The notes: generated by a model from the letters alone, not told the origin. Positions 7,301-12,947 are shown, numbered from the stretch's first letter. The stretch: DNA of 25,001 nt from CAYMCJ01 sp964388985 (GCA_964388985.1 CAYMCJ010000010.1:1-25001); one strand, 5' to 3'. Made by a program: numbers and translations.

Positions 7301-9617
7301 GGACTAAAATTAACTCGGTCTTATTTTTGCTCTCAATCGGTTCGGCCAATTCAATCACCCAAATTCCATACTCTTTGATTCTGTCAGCCATGAGAGGATA
7401 TTTGTTCCACCACCTTACAATTTCTCTGCCTGTTTTTCCGGGATAATTATCTTCCGACTTGTAAATTTCAAACATTCCGGCAATTGTATTGAAATGTTTT
7501 ACTCTTTTAACCAGCTTCCTAACCGAATTAATATTTTTAATTACCTTATCGGTTTTGGCGTCAGCCAAAGAAAATTCAATAATATCCCCGGGCTTAAAAT
7601 CGCCCCAATACTTTTCATTGCCCCGGGGACGACCGGCCCTGGTTTCAATTTTTTTTGTTCCATCAACCAGCCCTTTAAAAATATCACGGCCATAAATCTT
7701 TAAATCCCAGATTTTCCTGGCTGAAATTCCAGCAACGGCAGATTCTAATTTATATTCCCAACCCGCCTGCCAGGCCTTATTATGACGCCAATCTTGGTCT
7801 ATGGCCTGCTCCCATGTCTTACCCTTAACAATGACTTCCAGGGCCAGTTGAGGAGCATGGTGGGATATAATTACCACTTTCTTATTAGAATATTTTTTTG
7901 AAATATTGTTGAGAAAATCTCTCATTCTCTCTTCAACATCTCTATAACTCTCGCCGTTTGGAAAAGGAGTTTCAATATAATTAGGCTTTAATAAATCCAT
8001 TTTTTTTGTTTTCTCTCCGTTTAAATCACCATAATTACATTCCCTTAACCGTTTATCTTTTATTATCTTAATTTTCCCCTTGAAAGCTAATGTTGCTGAA
8101 TCAACTGCCCTTTTTAAGTCAGAACAAATCACAACATCAAATTTTTTATCTTTAATCTTATCCCATAATTCTTTTGACTGTTTAATGCCGAGCCGAGATA
8201 GTTCTCCTTGATTCCAACCGGTAGAGATATTATTTTCATTATCAATAGTGGTCCCATGAGGAAAATAAGTAATATTAATATTGTTTTCTTGTTTTCTTGT
8301 TCCTTGTTCCTTGTTTTCTGTTCGATACCAAACCGGCACCTGATGACCAAACCAAATCTGGCGCGATACGCACCAATCCCGCAAATTTTCCAGCCAATGA
8401 TAATAATTTTTCTCAAAACGCTCGGGTACAATTCTAATTTTATCCCGCCCAAACACTCCCTTTTTTACCGCTTCAATACTTAATTCTTTAATGGATTTAT
8501 TGTATCGGGGAATTTTTTTATTAACATCTATAAACCACTGTTTGGAAGGCAGGGGTTCAATTTGAGCGCCACAGCGATAGCAAACCGCAATATTATGAGT
8601 ATAATTTTCATCAATATGGTCAATTAGCCCCATTTTTTCCATATCACTAACAATCGCCGCCCGCGCCTGGCCGGTGGTCAAACCGGCGTATTGACCGCAA
8701 TTGGCCATCATCTTCCCATCCTCGTTAATAATTTGCTTGGCCGAAATTCCATGCCGGGCCGCTATTTCGCTGTCAACAAAACTATGGGCCGGGGTAACTT
8801 TAATCGCGCCGGAGCCGAATTCCGGGTCAACCGACTTATCGGCCACCACCGTAATTTCAAACTCGCCCAAAACACCGGGAATCATATATTTCTTGCCCAC
8901 CATTTTTTTATAGCGCTTGTCGCCAGGATGGACCGCCACGGCCGTATCGCCTAATTTAGTTTCCGGCCGAGCCGTGGCCAAAACAAACGGGCCGTATTTA
9001 AGCCAATAAATTTTTCCTTTTTCCTCCTTATATTCAACCTCGTCGTCGGCCAAAGTGGAGTGGCAACCGGGGCACCAATTAACAACCCGCTGACCGCGGT
9101 AAATAAGACCATCGTCATACATCATTTTAAAAACACTCCTAACCGCTTTGGTCCGCGTCTCGTCCAGAGTATAAGCCTCCCGCGACCAATCGCAGGATGA
9201 GCCCATTTTTTTAACCTGATTAACAATAGTATCATGGGAATCCTGAGCGAATTTTTCCACTTCTTTCAAAAATTTTTCCCGACCCAATTTATGCCTGTCG
9301 GTCCCCTTGTTTTTTAATATTTTTTCCACCTTGGTCTGGGTGGCAATCGCGGCGTGGTCGGTACCGGGAATCCATAAAGCCCGCTCGCCTTTCAGCCGAT
9401 GGTATCTTATCAGTATATCTTCAATCGCCAGCATCACCGCATGCCCCATATGCAAGGTACCGGTCACATTGGCCGGCGGCATTATAATAGAATAATTTTT
9501 TACATTTTTAGGCAAACTTAAATTATCAGGGTTAAAATACCCTGATTGTTCCCATTTTTTATAAATTTTATCTTCGTATTTTGCTGGCTCGTAAGCCTTG
9601 GAAATTTCCTTTTTCAT
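4365..9617 (-). CDS. valS: Valyl-tRNA synthetase with inserted phosphatase, ASCH and hydrolase domains
   Basis: A class I ValRS that charges tRNA-Val, 1750 aa from the ATG at 9617-9615; an upstream TTG at 9635 would add six residues. Synthetase parts, numbered from the ATG: HMGH signature 56-59, CP1 editing domain about 185-345 with ATARPETKLGDTAVAVHP, CYRCGAQIEPLPSKQWF near 346-362, RQIWFGHQVPVWY ending at 431, a CKEC knuckle at 1125-1128, LDTWFSSGLWTFSTMGWP ending at 1164, LETGYDILFFWVARM near 1366-1380, KMSKS 1409-1413, an anticodon-binding domain, and a C-terminal coiled coil. The two insertions total about 890 residues; without them the length is normal for ValRS. All synthetase signatures are intact and the frame is continuous, so the enzyme is probably active. 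No good ribosome-binding site is seen; a weak TTGCCA-17-TACGCT promoter would make the mRNA nearly leaderless. Confidence 0.93.
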   Translation of the reverse strand: MKKEISKAYEPAKYEDKIYKKWEQSGYFNPDNLSLPKNVKNYSIIMPPANVTGTLHMGHAVMLAIEDILIRYHRLKGERALWIPGTDHAAIATQTKVEKILKNKGTDRHKLGREKFLKEVEKFAQDSHDTIVNQVKKMGSSCDWSREAYTLDETRTKAVRSVFKMMYDDGLIYRGQRVVNWCPGCHSTLADDEVEYKEEKGKIYWLKYGPFVLATARPETKLGDTAVAVHPGDKRYKKMVGKKYMIPGVLGEFEITVVADKSVDPEFGSGAIKVTPAHSFVDSEIAARHGISAKQIINEDGKMMANCGQYAGLTTGQARAAIVSDMEKMGLIDHIDENYTHNIAVCYRCGAQIEPLPSKQWFIDVNKKIPRYNKSIKELSIEAVKKGVFGRDKIRIVPERFEKNYYHWLENLRDWCVSRQIWFGHQVPVWYRTENKEQGTRKQENNINITYFPHGTTIDNENNISTGWNQGELSRLGIKQSKELWDKIKDKKFDVVICSDLKRAVDSATLAFKGKIKIIKDKRLRECNYGDLNGEKTKKMDLLKPNYIETPFPNGESYRDVEERMRDFLNNISKKYSNKKVVIISHHAPQLALEVIVKGKTWEQAIDQDWRHNKAWQAGWEYKLESAVAGISARKIWDLKIYGRDIFKGLVDGTKKIETRAGRPRGNEKYWGDFKPGDIIEFSLADAKTDKVIKNINSVRKLVKRVKHFNTIAGMFEIYKSEDNYPGKTGREIVRWWNKYPLMADRIKEYGIWVIELAEPIESKNKTELILVRHGQTDWNKNGIMQGQKDVPLNNKGARDARKLAEKIKNEKFDIIITSPLKRTSQTAELLNTFGVKIIQDDRLKERHYGKFEGKKTNEILKKHPEITTFKVNGLPYWIDVPTAETYDEVRARVKDFLEDIKKKYVGQRIMVVSHGDTLDMFYAILNNLPNEKAYGHYSLNMRLEKYELGNEEIYVGVEPPAEKTNFVFLHGFKRTDKVVDPLGWLNQQVFTKNNFCENLPNAHSPNRKEQAEFVLKNAQINENTVIVTHSLGGILALKIIEENNIKIKKLVMVAPVYKPRTEELRDYKGDDFNFNKINKLIGEVIIFQDLNDLPARQEDNKFYAGKLKDAKLIAMEARVSHFNCKECEEILDELRKDIWVQDKDTLDTWFSSGLWTFSTMGWPGGEIKILATRHGNTNAHGNKFIGQEKEVNKNLNKEGKKQAEELAEKLKNEKIDLIFSSDLKRTVQTAEIINKYHNLEIIKDKRLREYRFGFMSGLTKEEVRIKYPDAPGWKEKEIGHQFLDEERPIGVKNRVDLFLNDLKNKYVGKKVLVVTGSGVLDFFDMILNKKKFSEIKNLSHKKCEVESYKIKIDDDFKNFHPTAVLETGYDILFFWVARMIIMTTYAVGDIPFKDVYLHGLVRDEKGRKMSKSLDNAIDPLEMIKKYGTDATRLSLVIGSTPGGDINLSEAKVAGFRNFANKLWNISRYLIGYFDNFKNVYGQTLNKKGDYSEADRWIIEKIKGLILVIGDDLDNYRFSQAGERLKKFTWVDLADKYLEVSKFERTAYKGVILRTIIEDLLKLWHPFMPFVTEAINSEWKEDWDIKKDLIIEDWPDIEKYKSIKTSNNFELIINLITAIRNVRYENKVEPKKKVKAIIYVGKYKKLIESQAHLIKGLRTGIKELKILEKGSKIKNEIYISVNGIDIYLIGAIDKEKEKVRLKKEKDNLEKMIKIVEKKLANKNFIAKAPKDIVDLEKKKLRDWKNDLKKL
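5559..6119 (-). other. valS insertion B: histidine-phosphatase-like domain 3
   Basis: Residues about 1167-1353 of ValRS, inserted between FSTMGWPGG and the FHPTAVLETGYD segment that normally follows within a few residues. It resembles the phosphoglycerate-mutase (histidine phosphatase) superfamily: ILATRHGNTNAHG carries the RHG catalytic motif, and FSSDLKRTVQTAEII and RLREYRFGFMSG follow. The second conserved His region reads VVTGSGVLDFF instead of the usual VSHG, so a key His is replaced. This domain may be catalytically weakened or inactive. Confidence 0.85.
6252..6728 (-). other. valS insertion A, part 4: alpha/beta-hydrolase (RBBP9/YdeN-like) domain
   Basis: Residues about 964-1122 of ValRS. 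It begins TNFVFLHGFKRT (oxyanion HG), has a nucleophile elbow VIVTHSLGGILAL with the G/T-H-S-x-G pattern, an acidic region IIFQDLNDLPARQ and a late His in ARVSHFNCKEC. The short length and the motif spacing fit the RBBP9/YdeN serine-hydrolase group. The candidate catalytic triad Ser-Asp-His is present. It joins directly to the CKEC knuckle of the synthetase. Confidence 0.75.
6771..7322 (-). other. valS insertion A, part 3: intact histidine-phosphatase domain 2
   Basis: Residues about 766-949 of ValRS. All superfamily motifs are present: ILVRHGQTDWNKNG (RHG), PLNNKGARDARKLAE, IIITSPLKRTSQTAELL, RLKERHYGKFEG with the acidic residue, and IMVVSHGDTLDMF (second catalytic His). Of the three phosphatase-like domains in this protein it is the one most likely to be an active phosphatase or mutase. 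Its substrate cannot be read from sequence. Confidence 0.9.
7341..7724 (-). other. valS insertion A, part 2: ASCH domain
   Basis: Residues about 632-759 of ValRS. The pattern WDLKIYGRDIFKGLVDGTKK, then IETRAGRPRG and GDFKPGDIIEFSLAD, and later YGIWVIELAEPI, is that of ASCH (PUA-like) domains, which are proposed RNA-binding modules. Its place between two phosphatase-like domains is unusual. A role in tRNA contact is an inference. Confidence 0.78.
7746..8273 (-). other. valS insertion A, part 1: histidine-phosphatase-like domain 1
   Basis: Residues about 449-624 of ValRS, directly after the RQIWFGHQVPVWY motif and a low-complexity linker. It resembles histidine phosphatases: TYFPHGTTIDNENN stands where VRHGETxxN is expected, CSDLKRAVDSATLAF where SxLxRAxxTA is expected, RLRECNYGDLNG, and VIISHHAPQLALEVI as the second His region. 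The Arg of RHG is replaced by Pro, so the active site is atypical, while both catalytic His positions are kept. Confidence 0.82.
8279..8325. repeat. Low-complexity repeat at the valS insertion seam
   Basis: Coding-strand words AACAAGGAACAAG and AAGAAAACAAG follow each other imperfectly and encode the linker ENKEQGTRKQENN between the synthetase motif VPVWY and histidine-phosphatase-like domain 1. The texture matches that of the word-repeat spacers elsewhere in the window, but here it is in frame inside a gene. Confidence 0.6.
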
Positions 9618-9689
9618 ACATATTAAGCGTATCAAAATAAGCTTAACTTGGCAAGAAATATAATAATAAAAGTTCTATATAAATACTAA

Positions 9690-9718
9690 TTGACAAAAAT
9701 ATAATTTTATGATACTTT
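9690..9718 (+). promoter_or_regulatory. Sigma-70-type promoter of the EamA gene
   Basis: Perfect -35 TTGACA at 9690-9695, 17-base spacer, -10 TACTTT at 9713-9718 with an extended TGA immediately before it. It lies about 45 bases upstream of the EamA start. Confidence 0.7.
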
Positions 9719-9761
9719 AGTTTGTTGCTCATTAAATATTACTTTTGAAGAGGAGGCAAAT

Positions 9762-10631
9762 ATGATTTGGCATATACCGATTTTTCTAAGAATAATCACC
9801 GGGGATATTATCAGCAAAATATTAATAAAAAAAATTACCGGCCTTCCCTCGCGCACCAGGAGGCTATGTTGGCAATTCTTTTTTGCCATGATATTTTCCT
9901 ATATCTTAGCCTTCTTTATGGAAAATTTATCAATAGGTCATGCTTGGCTTATTATAGCCATAATTGGAATATTTAACAGTTATGGCGCCTATTGCCAGTG
10001 GCGGGCAATTGATATCAGTTTAAGTAAAAAATCTCTTTTTACCCAAAGCGATGATTTAATTACCATGCTGCTGGGATACGTCATTTTAGATGAAACGAAA
10101 ATTCTTAACATAGGTATTGTTGCCGGACTGATTATTTGTCTGGGAGCGGCCGGAAGTATATTGTGGTTTGATAGAAAATCGAAAAATTACAGAAACATGG
10201 AATTACTTAAATGGGTAGCCGGATTCAGTATTGTTTGGGGTTTTGCGATTTTTTCAATAAGATTTTTTGCCATTAAAAACATTTCTGCTACCACTTTTCT
10301 AACTGCTTGGTACAGCGGAGCCTATATCGGCTCTTTATTGATTCTATTACTATCCGGTAAAAAGGAAGCCGGGGAAAAACTTGATTTAGCCGGAATTAGC
10401 TCTGGTTTGGCTCTGGCAAGCTGTATATGGCCTCCACTTTTCTTGGGTTATTGGACATATACAATAAACTATATCACTATTGCCCAGCCATTTTTTATGA
10501 TAAGTGAAATAATTTTTCCTACCATGCTCGGACTTTTTTATTTTCATGAAATTAAAACAATAACAAAAGCTCAAAAAAATGCCTTTGCCATAGCTATACT
10601 TGGCATTATAATTATAGCTCTTTCATATTAA
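9762..10631 (+). CDS. EamA/DMT-family membrane transporter
   Basis: A 289-aa integral membrane protein with about ten hydrophobic segments in two similar halves, typical of the drug/metabolite transporter (EamA) superfamily. Visible features include GAYCQWRAIDISLSKKSLF and LGYVILDETKILNIG in the first half and AQPFFMISEIIFPTMLGLFYFHE in the second; the conserved Glu-rich E-x-x-P/T-x-x-G region occurs in both. Substrate is unknown. The start is set by an excellent ribosome-binding site (AGAGGAGG, 7 bases before ATG). It has its own promoter and terminator and is convergent with neither neighbour. Confidence 0.85.
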   Translation: MIWHIPIFLRIITGDIISKILIKKITGLPSRTRRLCWQFFFAMIFSYILAFFMENLSIGHAWLIIAIIGIFNSYGAYCQWRAIDISLSKKSLFTQSDDLITMLLGYVILDETKILNIGIVAGLIICLGAAGSILWFDRKSKNYRNMELLKWVAGFSIVWGFAIFSIRFFAIKNISATTFLTAWYSGAYIGSLLILLLSGKKEAGEKLDLAGISSGLALASCIWPPLFLGYWTYTINYITIAQPFFMISEIIFPTMLGLFYFHEIKTITKAQKNAFAIAILGIIIIALSY

Positions 10632-10641
10632 AATTCTTGCG

Positions 10642-10670
10642 AACTCCGGCAATTTAGTCGGAGTTTTTTA
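10642..10670 (+). terminator. Rho-independent terminator after the EamA gene
   Basis: Stem AACTCCG/CGGAGTT around a 10-base loop, followed by a run of T. It begins 11 bases after the stop codon. Confidence 0.85.
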
Positions 10671-10696
10671 TTAAATAATTACATCAACTGTATTGC

Positions 10697-10725
10697 TTGA
10701 CACTTTTAAAAACATAATATATATT
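10697..10725 (+). promoter_or_regulatory. Sigma-70-type promoter upstream of the MITE-like element and DHH gene
   Basis: Perfect -35 TTGACA at 10697-10702, 17-base spacer, -10 TATATT at 10720-10725. Transcription from here would run through the whole 163-bp inverted-repeat element before reaching the DHH gene. Confidence 0.65.
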
Positions 10726-10753
10726 AAAGTATTAAACTTAACAGTCCCCACTC

Positions 10754-10916
10754 AGAGACTGTTTAAAAAGTCCATTTCTACTGCATATTTCCAAATTTTG
10801 GCATAATTTTTTCTAAATTTTCTCACCTATGCTATGGCATAAGCTCAAAAATTAATAAAAAATTCTGCTCAAAATTTAAAAAATTCGTTACGAAAGCGAC
10901 TTTTTAAACAGTCTCT
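10754..10916. mobile_element. MITE-like element with perfect 19-bp terminal inverted repeats
   Basis: The left end AGAGACTGTTTAAAAAGTC (10754-10772) is exactly matched by its reverse complement at 10898-10916. The 125 bases between them are AT-rich and hold no ORF. The flanks carry a second, outer inverted pair: AGTCCCCA at 10743-10750 and TGGGGACT at 10934-10941. No target-site duplication is obvious. Size, perfect ends and lack of coding fit a non-autonomous MITE, but the parent transposase is not in this window. Confidence 0.7.
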
Positions 10917-10969
10917 TGGAAACCAAGCGCTCCTGGGGACTATTTTATTGGGGCTATTTCATTTATTTT

Positions 10970-12193
10970 ATGTTAGACCAAAATCAACAAATTTTTGAAC
11001 AGATAAACAAAGCTAAAAATATCTTAATTACTTTTTCCAAGGCGGGCGATGGCGATGCCGTCGGCAGCGCTTTGGCTATGTTTTTGTTTTTAAAAAAATT
11101 GGATAAAAACGTGGAAATCGCCACGGATATACCCGAGCCAGACAATTTGTCAATTCTGGAAAATAATTGCCAATTTTCCTTTCTGCCCGGTTTTGAAAAA
11201 ATACAAAATAAAATAGAAAATTTGCGCAAATTTATCATCTCGCTTGATATTTCAAAAACAAAAATTAACAATATAAAATATAAAATCGGAGAAAATAAAC
11301 TTAATTTTATTATTACGGCCAAAGACGGCTCTTTTTCGCACAACGATATTAACTCGCGCGCCGGCGAATTTGAATATGACCTGATTATAACCCTAAATAC
11401 GGCCGACCTTGAATCTCTGGGAAAAATTTATGAAATAGACGTGGATTTCTTTTATAAAGTGCCAATAATAAATATTGACCATCATCCGGAAAACGAGGAA
11501 TTCGGACAAATAAATTTAGTGGCATTAACCGCTGTCTCAACTTCGGAAATTGTCTTTTCTTTGCTGGAAAAATATTCAAGCCAGATGATTGACGAGGATA
11601 TCGCTACCTGTCTTTTAGCCGGGATAATATACAAAACAAAAAGTTTCAAAACCGCAAATATTACCCCCAATACCTTGCTGACCACTTCCCAGCTTATTAC
11701 CATTGGCGGCCGCCGGGAAGAAATCGTAAATAAGCTATACCGCTCGCGCAATATCAGCACCTTAAAATTATGGGGGCGCGTCCTGGCCCGCTTGTCCAGC
11801 AAATTGGACAATAAATTAATCTGGTCAACCATTACGCATATTGATTTTATTAAAACAGATTCAAGTGAAAAAGATTTAAGAGATATTATTGACGAATTAA
11901 TTATAAATATTCCTCAGGCCAAAGTGATTATTATATTTTATGAACACATATCAGAAATTAATATTGATAAAAATGTGAATTTTACAAGCACCGCCGACTT
12001 TAAAACAATTGAGCAAAAAACAAAATTAATTGTTTATTCAATAAAAAATATTAATTCAATGGATTTAATTAAAGAATACAATCCAATTGGAACAAAAAAA
12101 ATAGCTCAGGCAACCATCAACCAAGGCATTCACACGGCCGAAAGGGAAATAATTGAATTAATAAAACAAAAATTAGAAGAATTAAATATTTAA
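10970..12193 (+). CDS. DHH-family (NrnA/RecJ-like) protein with altered active site
   Basis: A 407-aa protein of the DHH phosphoesterase family, related to nanoRNase/pAp phosphatase NrnA. The DHH domain covers about residues 15-250, with DGDAVGS at 27-33, IDHHPENEEFG with DHH at 170-172, and LLAGIIYKTKSF near 215-226; a DHHA1-like C-terminal part follows. Ligands expected in active NrnA proteins are missing: Ser23 replaces the motif-I His, Asn143 the motif-II Asp (LNTAD), and Lys222 the motif-IV Asp. DHH itself is intact. It may be non-catalytic or have a different activity. The ATG at 10970 fits the family start (MLDQNQQIFEQINKAKNI); an in-frame TTG inside the MITE end is not a credible start. 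The gene precedes two tRNA genes. Confidence 0.85.
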   Translation: MLDQNQQIFEQINKAKNILITFSKAGDGDAVGSALAMFLFLKKLDKNVEIATDIPEPDNLSILENNCQFSFLPGFEKIQNKIENLRKFIISLDISKTKINNIKYKIGENKLNFIITAKDGSFSHNDINSRAGEFEYDLIITLNTADLESLGKIYEIDVDFFYKVPIINIDHHPENEEFGQINLVALTAVSTSEIVFSLLEKYSSQMIDEDIATCLLAGIIYKTKSFKTANITPNTLLTTSQLITIGGRREEIVNKLYRSRNISTLKLWGRVLARLSSKLDNKLIWSTITHIDFIKTDSSEKDLRDIIDELIINIPQAKVIIIFYEHISEINIDKNVNFTSTADFKTIEQKTKLIVYSIKNINSMDLIKEYNPIGTKKIAQATINQGIHTAEREIIELIKQKLEELNI

Positions 12194-12195
12194 AC

Positions 12196-12224
12196 TTGAA
12201 AAAAATATTAAATAATGATAAATT
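12196..12224 (+). promoter_or_regulatory. Promoter of the tRNA-Ile/tRNA-Val unit
   Basis: -35 TTGAAA at 12196-12201, 17-base spacer, -10 TAAATT at 12219-12224 with an extended TGA. It lies about 50 bases before the first tRNA. Confidence 0.6.
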
Positions 12225-12275
12225 AAACTAATAAGGGAAGCAATTCTCTTTTTTTAGAATAGGAACAATTTCTAG

Positions 12276-12349
12276 GCGCGCATAGCTCAGTTGGTTAGAG
12301 CACAGGCCTTATAAGCCTGGGGTCGATGGTTCAAGTCCATCTGCGCGCA
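12276..12349 (+). tRNA. tRNA-Ile (anticodon UAU)
   Basis: A complete 74-nt cloverleaf: acceptor GCGCGCA/TGCGCGC, D arm GCTC/GAGC with loop AGTTGGTTA, anticodon stem CAGGC/GCCTG with loop CTTATAA, T arm GATGG/CCATC, discriminator A. The CCA is not encoded. Anticodon TAT reads AUA. Most bacteria read AUA with a CAU tRNA modified to lysidine by TilS, so an encoded UAU isoacceptor is unusual. A73 and the overall sequence fit isoleucine identity. Confidence 0.92.
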
Positions 12350-12358
12350 CTATTTACA

Positions 12359-12432
12359 GGACACGTAGCTCAGTTGGTTAGAGCGCTACGTTGACATCGT
12401 AGAGGTCAGAGGTTCAAATCCTCTCGTGTCCA
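12359..12432 (+). tRNA. tRNA-Val (anticodon GAC)
   Basis: A complete 74-nt cloverleaf: acceptor GGACACG/CGTGTCC, D arm GCTC/GAGC, anticodon stem CTACG/CGTAG with loop TTGACAT, T arm AGAGG/CCTCT with loop TTCAAAT, discriminator A. A CCA is encoded at 12433-12435, unlike the neighbouring tRNA-Ile. It lies 9 bases after tRNA-Ile and starts a tandem array of degraded copies. Confidence 0.93.
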
Positions 12433-12435
12433 CCA

Positions 12436-12690
12436 GACACTCAAACGGGTGAAGTTNNNNNNNNNNNNNNNNNNNNNNNNNNNNNNNNNNNNNNNNNNNN
12501 NNNNNNNNNNNNNNNNNNNNNNNNNNNNNNNNNNNNNNNNNNNNNNNNNNNNNNNNGAGCGCCCCGACATTACGTCGGGGAGGTCAGAGGTTCAAATCCT
12601 CTCGTGTCCACCAGACACTCAAACGGGTGAAGTTAGAGCGCCCCGACATTACGTCGGGGAGGTCAGAGGTTCAAATCCTCTCGTGTCCAC
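12436..12690 (+). repeat. Tandem array of 79-bp tRNA-Val-like units
   Basis: Units start at 12557 and 12636, exactly 79 bases apart, and a partial unit (12436-12456) precedes the N run. Each keeps the tRNA-Val variable region, T arm, acceptor 3' strand and encoded CCA (lost in the last unit). The anticodon arm is replaced by a 19-base hairpin CCCCGACATTACGTCGGGG, and the 5' half by GACACTCAAACGGGTGAAGT. That 5' part itself holds a hairpin CACTC-AAAC-GGGTG. A normal seven-base anticodon loop with U33 is absent, so the units are unlikely to work in translation. The true copy number is hidden by the assembly gap. Confidence 0.85.
12457..12556. other. Assembly gap of 100 N inside the tRNA-like array
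   Basis: Exactly 100 N. The 55 bases before the gap (from GAGGTCAGAGG to GAAGTT) recur exactly after it. The first 55 bases after the gap also recur one unit later. This is the pattern of a repeat whose copy number could not be resolved, so the gap length is arbitrary. The ORF drawn across it is an artefact. Confidence 0.85.
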
Positions 12691-12706
12691 AAATTTTTAA
12701 AAATAA

Positions 12707-12846
12707 GGCGCGGAGCCTGTCCCGATGAATATCGGGATTAACATCGTAGACCCGGTTATCCAACCGGGCAAGGGACAGAGGTTCCTTACCCGCCGAACCC
12801 GCCGCGGAGACAGGGTAGGTGGAAAACCCAATATCACCCACCTAGA
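12707..12846. ncRNA. GC-rich structured region, partly tRNA-Val-derived
   Basis: No ORF. There are several strong hairpins: CCCGAT/ATCGGG with loop GAAT, CCCGGTT/AACCGGG with loop ATCC, an outer CTGTCCC/GGGACAG stem enclosing the second, GGTTC/GAACC, and TAGGTGG/CCACCTA at 12816-12844. Two segments, ACATCGTAGA and GACAGAGGTTC, match the 3' anticodon strand and T arm of the tRNA-Val just upstream, but a hairpin is inserted between them. It could be a decayed further member of the tRNA-like array or an independent small RNA. It does not match SRP RNA, RNase P RNA or tmRNA motifs that I know. Confidence 0.4.
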
Positions 12847-12857
12847 TATAAAAACAC

Positions 12858-12886
12858 TTGCCTAATTCTTTTAATAATTCTATAAT
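12858..12886 (+). promoter_or_regulatory. Promoter of the Hsp20 gene
   Basis: -35 TTGCCT at 12858-12863, exactly 17 bases, then a perfect -10 TATAAT at 12881-12886. The 5' leader of about 55 bases is AT-rich without a clear ribosome-binding site. No CIRCE-type inverted repeat is visible. Confidence 0.7.
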
Positions 12887-12947
12887 ATAACCAGCTTTAA
12901 AAAATTTTATTTTATTATTTAATTTGTAATTTTTCATATTTAATCAT

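Noticed and set aside
8129..8452. 107-aa minus-strand frame inside valS
   Set aside because: It is an out-of-frame shadow of the continuous valS frame, which keeps domain motifs on both sides.
10916..10969. Upstream TTG start for the DHH gene
   Set aside because: It lies at the end of the MITE inverted repeat and lacks a ribosome-binding site; the family start aligns with ATG 10970.
12436..12690. CRISPR array, because of regular 79-bp repeats
   Set aside because: The units are contiguous copies of tRNA-Val-derived sequence without unique spacers.
12449..12700. 83-aa frame across the second N run and the tRNA-like units
   Set aside because: It is translated tRNA-like repeat and N, with no protein-like composition.
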